This document shows positions 26,610-34,679 of a stretch of 64,000 nucleotides of DNA, one piece after another (position 1 is the first letter of the stretch; each line of letters opens with the position of its first letter). Under the pieces are notes generated by a model. It saw nothing but the letters and a program-made list of their open reading frames with translations. It made no database searches and was not told the DNA's origin. A program made the position numbers and the translations under genes. The DNA is from Acidobacteriota bacterium. Its GTDB lineage: Bacteria; Acidobacteriota; Thermoanaerobaculia; Multivoradales; J023. The stretch lies in assembly GCA_029263395.1 (NCBI GenBank), contig JAJCXO010000189.1, positions 1 to 64,000 of the forward strand, in the 5' to 3' direction.

Positions 26610-29600
26610 TCATTTCCCGCCGCTCTCTTCGTCCTCAATGTTGCCAGCCCTTGAAGCCGGGACCTCGATCCGGGGGAACTTCTCCTCGGCTACACCTCCG
26701 AGATCGACACATAGGAAGTCCAGGGCTACCGGCGGTGGCCACTGTTGGGGATGCAAACCGTGCCCTTCGAGGTACGCTTGCTGACGCTGCCCAAGCCAAT
26801 CAGGTCGGCTCGTCTCAGCAAGACTGAACTCTTGCAACTTCTTCAGGTCACCAAGTGCGGTCGCAAGAGTCAACGGGGAAGGATCGTTCATCGTCGTGCG
26901 GTGGTTTACGGCCAGGGCCGCTGCTAGGGTTCGCCGAAATCTTGTGTACTCGCTACTCCAATCCTTGATCGGAGTGACCATAGGTATCTTCTTCACCATC
27001 CTGCAAGACCACGATGTCAGAATTGGTACGTGAGCAACCAGTCGGAGCCCAGGCGGCAATACTTCAGGGCTCGGGCGCCCACCCAGAGAGTTATCAGGAT
27101 CGATGTCGGCGACGATCAGCGCCTCTTCTCGCCGTCCGAGCCAGCCTTTTTCAGAGGAGCCCTGCCGATAGATACCAGGCTGAATGCCGTGATAAGGATC
27201 GGTTGGTTGAGGGTCGAGCGACTCCACATCCCAACTGTTCTGACCGACGAAGCAACTCCGACCTCCGTTCTTCCACACTGCATTAGCCAACGCCATGCTG
27301 ATACCATTTGCCAAGAAACCTGATTGTCCGGCCAAGGCATAATCCTGAATTCTCGTGGTCATAGCGGGCACGAGAAGGATCGACCTTCTTGGAGGCGTCT
27401 CACATTCCGTGAGGCTAGTCATCTTCGAGAGAGCTGCCATGTCCGCCTTGCACATCTTGACGGCGTTCTCCAGCGGCTCGCCAAGATCTGTAGGGATGCC
27501 ATAGCGGAGCCAGGATCGTTGAGACTCTCGAGCTAGGGCCAGCAGGTTCGTCGGTGACACGGCTAGGAAAGCTTCCGCGCAAATGAGCTCGAAAAGAACG
27601 CTTTCCGGAAGATCGGCCGCATTGCAGTCAGCTAGAAGCGCCGACAACTCCGTCCTATGCGGCTTCAGCTCTTCACCCAGGCTGACTGCGGCGTATTTCT
27701 TGGCCCGAAGCTCGATGCGCCGCGCCTCCCCCAGTCGTTCAGGTGCCTTGAGGACGGTGAGTAGCGCCTGGTGCTGCCGATCTGCCAGACGGGCCTGATC
27801 GACGACCTGGTCACCGAGAAAAGCCTTGCCGCCGAAAGGTACCCTATACGTACCACACCAAATCGAGGTAGAAGGCGCAGTTGCCTTGTGCATCGTCTCG
27901 TAGAGCCATTGTATGGTCTCCGGCCGCATGGTGTATTCGGGAATCACCAAGGCCTGAACCTCAAGCTTGTTGCAGGTATCGAGCACTCGTTCGAGGATCT
28001 TCCGACGGCGATACTCGATGGGGCTCGCGAGGGACTCGGCAGACCACTGACTTGGCGGCGACTTGCCTTCCAGTGAACTCTGGAGGGCCTCGAACCACGG
28101 ATGTTCATAGGAATTGCCACCAAACCATTGCAGTAACGCCACTCGAACATGACGCCGCGACCGGAGCTTTCCCCGGCTCTCCCAACTCACGTCCTGCCAG
28201 GACTGGATCTTGTCAGGATCATCACCTCCGGGTCGGACAACCGGTGGTTTATCGGAATCTGGACTCGGTTCCTCACCTATAGCGTCGGTCGAGAGTTCAG
28301 TCTCCGCAAGGTCTCCGTCCAATCCCGGCTCAACCACTAGTTCTTCACTAGCGTCGGAAGTATCCTCCGAATTGCGCAAGCTATCGGGAGCGACAAAGGG
28401 CCCTGACTCAACGGGCTGCTGCTTTAGCCCACCAATCAGGGAAGTCTGGGCGAGCCGACCGAGCCCCTTGTAAATCAGACCAACACCAACCAGGAAGTCG
28501 TCGATCCAAGATTCACTCCAGACTCGATGGACAGACTGCCCAGATTCAATAGCCTCCCAATCCCCATCGTCCCGCAAATTGGAACGTACGATCTGAAAGG
28601 ACTCCAGTTGACGGGTGCCGCGGGACGACAAGAACTCGAGCCGTCCATCCCGTCGACCGAGCGAGTGCTCGCCAGACGCCTGAAGACATTCAATCCCCGC
28701 TAGCCGATCGACTTGTTGGATAAGCTCCATAGGCTGTCTGAGGGCTCCAGCGCGTTTCCACGCACGGCTGACCTCACGCAAGTCGTCGAAGGGCCCGTCG
28801 AGCGACTCTTCGTTCCCCAATTGGGCGAGATCGCGCGCCACCTGCCAAAATTTGTCAACAAGCTCAGCGCGTTCTTTCTTCTGCTCGACGTCGCCATCCG
28901 ACGCCATCTCGAATCCTCGAAGCCCCCTCCCTTTGAGACTAGACGGGATTACGCCAGTAAGGACCCCGAGCGCCACCAGCGCTCCGAGGGGAGTCGCACC
29001 TCGCAGCTCTGGCACCCTCCTGTCACCGCCTCCTAGGCCGAGAATCAAGCGCAGACCGTCAACAGCGTTGCCGGGCTGCTGGCCAGCATGTAAGAGTGCA
29101 CTGTGGTCGAGGCCGAGCACTTCAAGACCTGGAGACGGGTCCTCAACATCCGAGAGAACGCCAGAAGGCTGAGCCGCTACCTGCTCCGCTACCGCACCTC
29201 GAAGCTCCAGATTCAGGGACCACAGATAGATCCCGGAGACAAGACCAATGAAAGACGGATCGTGATCGCCCTCGGCCGTACCCGATTCGCACAACCTCTC
29301 AAGCCGCTGGGCAACCCGGAACCAGGCAAAAGCGGGTCTCCGGCGAGGATGCCACGCCGGTTCCTGTCGCGGCACGCTGGGAAGGTCCTCTGCGAGCCGC
29401 GAATCATCAAGAAAGTACTTCGGTGCGACGAATGCCAACAATGCCGTACTGCCGCCGGGCAACGACGTGTCAATACTCTGCCCAAAGCTCTCGCGGACCC
29501 GCCAGGCAGGTCCCCAGACATGGGTCTTGAGCAGTTCTGCAAGGCGTCGTTCCTTGGCATCTGTGATCTGCGGAAAGCTCACCAGACGCTGGAGCAGCCA

Positions 29601-32600
29601 CTGGATCGATCTCGGAAACTCATCGCCTTCGGCTTTTGATCCCTCAACTCGCCCCACCGAGGGCTGGAAGTACCCACTTAGTCTGCGCAGCGAGATACGA
29701 AGCATCGCTTCTGCGATCCAATCCTCGCGGTTCTCGTCGATAGCCAGGTAGTTTGGACTCAGGCGAACTGACTCACTGCCCTTGATCAGATCCGCACGTC
29801 CGAAGAAATCCGACAACGCAACACCAACTCGCCAGAGATCAGCATAAGAGGAAGGAACTGGATGTCGTTGATAGCTGCTGCCACCCAACCGAACGAAGGC
29901 ACTGCCATCGAGATACTCACGCCGGGCCATAAAGCCCAAAAAGCCGAAACTCCTGCTGTCGCCGTCGGTCCTAAAGATATTTTGCGCCGCGGGCGCGACG
30001 AGCCAGGAATGATCGCCGTCTTCCTGCTCATTCCGACGAGAGAACGCAACGAGCTGCTCGAAATACTCAGCAACATCTCGAAGCACCTTAGAATCTGCGG
30101 CGGGCCGCTCATTCTTTGGCAGAAGGATCTTTGTCCCAGGCTTGAGGCGGGCACGCTCGATACAAAACAGCTCAGATTTCTTCAACTCCCTCCACTCGAG
30201 CTCGGGCAAGAACCGTCGCGAATCCTCCTCGCCCTGCCTTCTGATGAGAATCAACTCGATCCCTTCCACGTCGTTGCCGCCCTCTGAGAAACCGATAACC
30301 CCCGGAGAGCCAATTCCTGGAAGCGCCGGCAAGAATTTCAAGTTCTCGTGGACCGGCCCGAGATCTTTCAAGAGGTCTCGAATCAGCTGTGGACGCCTAT
30401 TGAGCAACGTCCCGCATTCCCGCGGAGCAAGATTCATAAGAGATGCCAGCGCATCGCTAGCAAGCTCACCGTCTGCCTCCTCGAAAACGAGATCTACAGG
30501 ATCGGGAATCCAGTAACCTAAAATAGGACTGACCAGCTCCCGCCCATCGTTGGAGCTTTCGCTCCCAGCCTTCCACGACAAGACAGTCTCTCGGAACGGC
30601 TGTAGCGGATCCTCGAGCCCGCCCGACTCAGGGGAGGTATTCGCATCGAAGCCTTGAAGTCGCCCGATGGCGGCATGTAATAGAGACCATGGGTCATCTC
30701 GCAGCTCCGCAAGATCGAGTTTGGCAATATTTTCTCGCCCCACAGAGTTGCTGATCAAAAAGCTACGCCTAGCCCAAGTCTGGAATCGACTCCCAGACAC
30801 AGAATCCAGAGCTCTGGAGTCGCGAAGGCCTGGTAGATCGCCCAGCACCTGGATCGCGATCCACAGCAGGGCCTGTGAGCGCAATTCGAGCATATGGCCC
30901 AGATGCCTTTCCGCTCCGGCGCTACCAAGGACCTTGAGCAACTCCGCTACCAGCCCATCAACGACTAACTTCGCTAGGCCTTGACGCCACCCTCGCAGGG
31001 TCTCCCTATTTTCCCTGTCGAAGTGAAAGCTTTGATCGTTTCGCCTAGAGAGGAATCTCTCTAGGCCCTGAAGTGCGGCTATCACCGGAAAGTTTGCCAC
31101 AAGCGTCGCCTGCAAGGTGCTTGAATCCTCACCCAACTGAGGAGGCATGAGGATGTTCATCTCCCGCCATAGTGCGGCGAAGGTCGCAGCAGCCTGAGCT
31201 ACATCGACCTCGGTGCCACGATCCGCCTCGAGACTTTCCGCTACGCCGCGCCAGAGTCCTCTTGCAGCAGCCGCGTACTCACCGAAGCGTAGGTCCTTGG
31301 CCGCCAGCGCGATCCGGAGCTGTTCCTTGATCTCCGCCCAAGGAACCCTCTCGTGGTCGAGATCCGGGCTATAGAAGATCGCCAGCGACTGACTGCGATC
31401 TACCTCTCCGGCATCGGCTAGGGCGCCGAGCCGGAATAAGGAAGCCTCTTCATTCGGCTCGCCAAACGGATCCGACACACCTAGCCCACCTCGCTGACTA
31501 GTTAGCCAGCGCCTGAACTTTGTCACACTCATGGCAGGCAACGGCTCAGACTTATCGTTCAGTTCAAGACCGATCTTGCCTAACTCGATCTCGACCGCCT
31601 CCCGCAAGCGTCTCAGATCCGAGGCCGTCGATGCTACAAGCACAATGTCGTCGACATAACGAGCGTACGTCGCTGACCATCCTGGACCGGCACCTTCAGA
31701 GTCTTGATCTAGGGCTCGAACCAAGTGACTAAGTCGTTCATCCAGCCTGAAGAGCGAAATATTTGCAAGGTATGAAGACAAGTCCGGGCCTTGGGGTACG
31801 CCTTGCGGCCCAGCAGATATCTCTTCACCCGAACCGGGATCCAAATAGGAATAGTCGAAGCTCTGCTTAATAAGCCAGTCGACAATCGCCGACAGGCGTT
31901 GCCTCCTGTCAAGCATTCTCTTAGGGGTGAAGAGGGGGGCGCGCTCGATCAGCTCCTTCGTCGACGAGCAATCCAAAGCCCTATCGACACCTGCCTTGAG
32001 CACATCCAAGACTGCGGAGCGCGATACGTTGTCGTAGAAACCGCGGATGTCGAGCCGCACAGCGTGGATTCGCGGCGATGGCATCCGGCGTACTCGCTCG
32101 TCGATATAGGCGACAAAGTCGCGCCAACACTCGAAGTAAGGCCGGAAGATGCCTTCACGACCGGGATCTGCGTGCCCGTTCACCACGTCCATGCGTACCT
32201 GATAGGCGAAACTAACAACCTTCTCGCCCTTGGGAAGATCGATACCTGTGGTCCAGGTATCGTCTCTACCCGAACCGCCGAGGTGCCTGACAGCTGGCAG
32301 CGCAGCGGAAAAGTCACTGCCTTCCAGACCGTCCCGGAGCAGCTCAGTCAGCATGTACTGCTGAATCACCAGGACTTCAGGGCTCGGCGTTGCCTTGAGT
32401 CGTGGGCGACCATCCGTCTTCGGTAGGTAGATAGCCATGAGAGGACGCCATCCGCCAGAAGGTTGCCGATTTGCCAACATACCGGCGAGCGGATGGAGAA
32501 ATGCGCTCTCCGCTGCCAACATACGTTGCCAGGCGCCATGGTCCGTGGGGAACTCGCGTCGCTGCGTACTCGCACGGGCGACTTGAATAGCTCTGGACAG

Positions 32601-34115
32601 GTTGGCACTATCAGCCGGAGCAAGTCCCGGAGATTCAGCGGCCTCAGCTTCGAGGCGAAGATCTTCACCCTCGGTTTCGCCAAGCCCTAAGAAGCTACGC
32701 AGCTGGCTGCTTGCGTCATTTGGCGCCTCAACGCCAAGCGCCGAGACGAAGGGATCGATACGATCGAAGATCCAACGCCAGCTTCCCGGTGTCTCACCGA
32801 CGGGCGCCGCGCTCACCGAGCGCTCGATCTCCCGAAGAACCTGGATCTTCTCGGTTCGGTCTGCTACTTCCCAGGCATCCTGTAGTTCCTTCGGATGACA
32901 ACCCAGGAAATAGGCCAGCAGTCCATCGACCGCCGAGTAACTCCAGGAATCAACAAGATTCCAGGCCTCCTCTTTACGCTTGACGCCGCGCAAGAGTGAG
33001 TCCGGATCACCGCCAGGAAGCTCAGACGAGTCCGAGGTGGCGGGCGGCCTAACGACGTCGACCAGGTAGGGCACCGTGCTGGCTTCTCTCAGCAGCCTCG
33101 GCAACCACCGTGCCGTTGCGCTGATACCCGCTCGATCGGCGTCGAGAAAGACGTGCACTGCCAATAGGCCGTCACGCCTTTCTACCTCTCGGGCGAGGTC
33201 GCCAAGCAGCTCGATTTTTCGTGTCGAGAGTCCAGTCCCCAAAAGGGCCACGGCTGGCAGTCCAAGCTGCTCCAAGCGCAGCACGTCGATCAGACCTTCG
33301 ACCACAAAGATTCGAAAGAGTCTGTCCTTCCCGCTTGCTTGCCACTCTTTGATTGCTCGCCGAACGCGGTCGGCCGCGTAAAGGATACGGGACGTGCGCA
33401 ACCTAGGTGTGAAGAGATATTTGGGTTGGTCAGAAGGCGCGAGAGCGCGACCGGCGAGCCCCACCCATTGCGATTCAAGATCACGAATCGCAAAGAGAAT
33501 TCGGGGCTTGGCGAAGAAGTCTCGGTAGCTACGATCGATCGGTAGAGGCAGCTGAAAAGAGTCTTTCCACTCAGCCCTTCTTTCGACGATCAGGCCCGCA
33601 TTTCGAAAAAGCTCCTTGACATTCGGATCCCGTGAAGCCTCGCGGGCCAGCACGTCTTTGCCAGAAACCGTTGCCTGCGACCTGACCACTGCTGCATTCA
33701 GGCCCCGGCTCGTGCGCCATCTCTTCAGACTCTCTGCGTCGGCCTCGGACTTGTAGAAGGAGAAGGCTGTTTCCAGAGGATCGGCGCCCGTGCGACTTTG
33801 GTTCCCTCCCCGGGGTCTCGCTATTCCATAACGGGACGCCAAGTGGTCACGTGCTTCGCGGAAGTCGAGCCTGTTCAGAGCCTGATAGAGAGAGATCGCG
33901 TCGCCGTGGGCATCGCAGACGAAGCAGTGGTAGTGAGGGTCCTGCTCGAGATATAAATGCAGCGAAGGCCTACGATCTTGGTGGAAAGGGCACAGAGCAA
34001 CTCCTCTTTCTCCCTTCTTTCGAGGCTTGAGTCCGCCCTCTTCGGCGAGAGCTAAGAGATCAGCCCGTTGCCGAATTTCAACAACAAAACGCTTCCAATC
34101 CTCCCGATCTGCCAT
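26610..34115 (-). CDS. giant primase-reverse transcriptase-nitrilase fusion (candidate anti-phage defence protein)
   Basis: 2,501 residues from the ATG at 34115 (GGAG five bases upstream; a GTG at 34121 overlaps that site). Domains: a DnaG-type CHC2 zinc finger at about 42-76 (CPFHQDRRPSLHL, CFVCDAHGDAISL); a Toprim fold at about 265-350 with EGLID and FLDADRAG; a reverse transcriptase at about 540-870 with motif A RLDIRGFYDNV (Asp689, Asp695), motif B GVPQGPDLSSYLAN and motif C YVDD (820-823); about 1,100 residues without recognised motifs, apparently largely helical; and a nitrilase/C-N hydrolase domain over the last 500 or so, with Glu in VIPEYTMRP (about 2060), Lys in RAKKYAAVSLGEE (about 2139) and Cys in FELICAEAF (about 2179). 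RT-nitrilase fusions are known as DRT type 1 (UG1) defence proteins. All catalytic residues appear intact. It is flanked by duplicated gene fragments, suggesting acquisition by transfer. Confidence 0.9.
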   Translation of the reverse strand: MADREDWKRFVVEIRQRADLLALAEEGGLKPRKKGERGVALCPFHQDRRPSLHLYLEQDPHYHCFVCDAHGDAISLYQALNRLDFREARDHLASRYGIARPRGGNQSRTGADPLETAFSFYKSEADAESLKRWRTSRGLNAAVVRSQATVSGKDVLAREASRDPNVKELFRNAGLIVERRAEWKDSFQLPLPIDRSYRDFFAKPRILFAIRDLESQWVGLAGRALAPSDQPKYLFTPRLRTSRILYAADRVRRAIKEWQASGKDRLFRIFVVEGLIDVLRLEQLGLPAVALLGTGLSTRKIELLGDLAREVERRDGLLAVHVFLDADRAGISATARWLPRLLREASTVPYLVDVVRPPATSDSSELPGGDPDSLLRGVKRKEEAWNLVDSWSYSAVDGLLAYFLGCHPKELQDAWEVADRTEKIQVLREIERSVSAAPVGETPGSWRWIFDRIDPFVSALGVEAPNDASSQLRSFLGLGETEGEDLRLEAEAAESPGLAPADSANLSRAIQVARASTQRREFPTDHGAWQRMLAAESAFLHPLAGMLANRQPSGGWRPLMAIYLPKTDGRPRLKATPSPEVLVIQQYMLTELLRDGLEGSDFSAALPAVRHLGGSGRDDTWTTGIDLPKGEKVVSFAYQVRMDVVNGHADPGREGIFRPYFECWRDFVAYIDERVRRMPSPRIHAVRLDIRGFYDNVSRSAVLDVLKAGVDRALDCSSTKELIERAPLFTPKRMLDRRQRLSAIVDWLIKQSFDYSYLDPGSGEEISAGPQGVPQGPDLSSYLANISLFRLDERLSHLVRALDQDSEGAGPGWSATYARYVDDIVLVASTASDLRRLREAVEIELGKIGLELNDKSEPLPAMSVTKFRRWLTSQRGGLGVSDPFGEPNEEASLFRLGALADAGEVDRSQSLAIFYSPDLDHERVPWAEIKEQLRIALAAKDLRFGEYAAAARGLWRGVAESLEADRGTEVDVAQAAATFAALWREMNILMPPQLGEDSSTLQATLVANFPVIAALQGLERFLSRRNDQSFHFDRENRETLRGWRQGLAKLVVDGLVAELLKVLGSAGAERHLGHMLELRSQALLWIAIQVLGDLPGLRDSRALDSVSGSRFQTWARRSFLISNSVGRENIAKLDLAELRDDPWSLLHAAIGRLQGFDANTSPESGGLEDPLQPFRETVLSWKAGSESSNDGRELVSPILGYWIPDPVDLVFEEADGELASDALASLMNLAPRECGTLLNRRPQLIRDLLKDLGPVHENLKFLPALPGIGSPGVIGFSEGGNDVEGIELILIRRQGEEDSRRFLPELEWRELKKSELFCIERARLKPGTKILLPKNERPAADSKVLRDVAEYFEQLVAFSRRNEQEDGDHSWLVAPAAQNIFRTDGDSRSFGFLGFMARREYLDGSAFVRLGGSSYQRHPVPSSYADLWRVGVALSDFFGRADLIKGSESVRLSPNYLAIDENREDWIAEAMLRISLRRLSGYFQPSVGRVEGSKAEGDEFPRSIQWLLQRLVSFPQITDAKERRLAELLKTHVWGPAWRVRESFGQSIDTSLPGGSTALLAFVAPKYFLDDSRLAEDLPSVPRQEPAWHPRRRPAFAWFRVAQRLERLCESGTAEGDHDPSFIGLVSGIYLWSLNLELRGAVAEQVAAQPSGVLSDVEDPSPGLEVLGLDHSALLHAGQQPGNAVDGLRLILGLGGGDRRVPELRGATPLGALVALGVLTGVIPSSLKGRGLRGFEMASDGDVEQKKERAELVDKFWQVARDLAQLGNEESLDGPFDDLREVSRAWKRAGALRQPMELIQQVDRLAGIECLQASGEHSLGRRDGRLEFLSSRGTRQLESFQIVRSNLRDDGDWEAIESGQSVHRVWSESWIDDFLVGVGLIYKGLGRLAQTSLIGGLKQQPVESGPFVAPDSLRNSEDTSDASEELVVEPGLDGDLAETELSTDAIGEEPSPDSDKPPVVRPGGDDPDKIQSWQDVSWESRGKLRSRRHVRVALLQWFGGNSYEHPWFEALQSSLEGKSPPSQWSAESLASPIEYRRRKILERVLDTCNKLEVQALVIPEYTMRPETIQWLYETMHKATAPSTSIWCGTYRVPFGGKAFLGDQVVDQARLADRQHQALLTVLKAPERLGEARRIELRAKKYAAVSLGEELKPHRTELSALLADCNAADLPESVLFELICAEAFLAVSPTNLLALARESQRSWLRYGIPTDLGEPLENAVKMCKADMAALSKMTSLTECETPPRRSILLVPAMTTRIQDYALAGQSGFLANGISMALANAVWKNGGRSCFVGQNSWDVESLDPQPTDPYHGIQPGIYRQGSSEKGWLGRREEALIVADIDPDNSLGGRPSPEVLPPGLRLVAHVPILTSWSCRMVKKIPMVTPIKDWSSEYTRFRRTLAAALAVNHRTTMNDPSPLTLATALGDLKKLQEFSLAETSRPDWLGQRQQAYLEGHGLHPQQWPPPVALDFLCVDLGGVAEEKFPRIEVPASRAGNIEDEESGGK

Positions 34116-34152
34116 CTCCACTCCCGCGAAAAAAAACAGGCGTAATGCGCTT

Positions 34153-34158
34153 ATTGTA
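34153..34158 (-). promoter_or_regulatory. possible -10 box of the primase-RT-nitrilase gene
   Basis: Minus-strand TACAAT, five of six matches to TATAAT, about 38 bases before the start codon. No good -35 is visible 16-18 bases upstream (GTCTGG). A run of eight T residues follows between this box and the Shine-Dalgarno site. Confidence 0.3.
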
Positions 34159-34187
34159 GCCTACCCTGACCACCGCCAGACCTATCG

Positions 34188-34217
34188 GGTCGTGTCCTAC
34201 ACTCTTAGGACACGACC
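34188..34217. other. 12-bp perfect inverted repeat upstream of the primase-RT-nitrilase gene
   Basis: GGTCGTGTCCTA (34188-34199) and TAGGACACGACC (34206-34217) form a perfect 12-bp stem with the loop CACTCT. It begins two bases after the stop of the small ORF and ends 72 bases before the RT-gene start. No T-tract follows in either direction. It could be a terminator of the small gene, an operator, or part of a structured RNA. Confidence 0.7.
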
Positions 34218-34219
34218 AC

Positions 34220-34597
34220 CTATCGAGACGTGATAGATCCTTCGGACTCAGGTGGAATAAAGACGCTACTCAGCATAGATGCCCAATGCGCAGTTGCCTG
34301 AGCCCTATTTAACTTACCACGCATCACAGACTTCCAGCATGGTGTCTCGACATACCATGCTGCGCAATCTTGAGTAATCGACTTTGCGCTTTGACGAGCC
34401 AAGGATCGATCTCCACCTACTCGACCAACCGTTAGCATTCCAGAGAATAGGTGCTTGAGCAGGTCACGGACTGCGGACGCTTCCCTCACCCGAGCAAAGG
34501 CTTCCAAGAGCCTCAGACAGCGAGCATCGAGTAGTGCGGGAGGGCCGGCAAGATCCAAGACTGACGGCCGGGCGATGCTGTTCGTCCTGGTTGACAC
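34220..34597 (-). CDS. small protein of unknown function upstream of the RT gene
   Basis: 125 residues, GTG start, same direction as the primase-RT-nitrilase gene and 104 bases ahead of it. Composition is that of a normal soluble, mostly helical protein (LRLLEAFARVREASAVRDLL; QATAHWASMLSSVFIPPESE). No family is recognised, and no good ribosome-binding site is seen before the GTG, so the true start could differ. Position suggests an accessory or regulatory partner of the RT protein. It may also be spurious. Confidence 0.45.
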   Translation of the reverse strand: MSTRTNSIARPSVLDLAGPPALLDARCLRLLEAFARVREASAVRDLLKHLFSGMLTVGRVGGDRSLARQSAKSITQDCAAWYVETPCWKSVMRGKLNRAQATAHWASMLSSVFIPPESEGSITSR

Positions 34598-34619
34598 AGT
34601 TATATCGTTTCGCTACCTT
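34591..34619 (+). promoter_or_regulatory. possible promoter of the CarboxypepD-like gene
   Basis: TTGACA, a 17-base spacer and TACCTT, ending about 60 bases before the downstream start. The -35 is a perfect match; the -10 is weak (three of six). It overlaps the start of the divergent small ORF. Confidence 0.3.
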
Positions 34620-34679
34620 TGTTAGATACTAATTCTCTGCCAGATCAGTGAGAGAAACACGATCAGTGCGAGCTACATT

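Noticed and set aside
26610-34115. Group II intron or retron reverse transcriptase
   Set aside because: There is no maturase/X-domain motif, no intron RNA-like flank visible and no retron msr/msd layout; the primase and nitrilase domains point to the UG/DRT type.
34188-34217. Rho-independent terminator
   Set aside because: The stem is strong, but no T-rich tract follows on either strand; kept as an unexplained hairpin.
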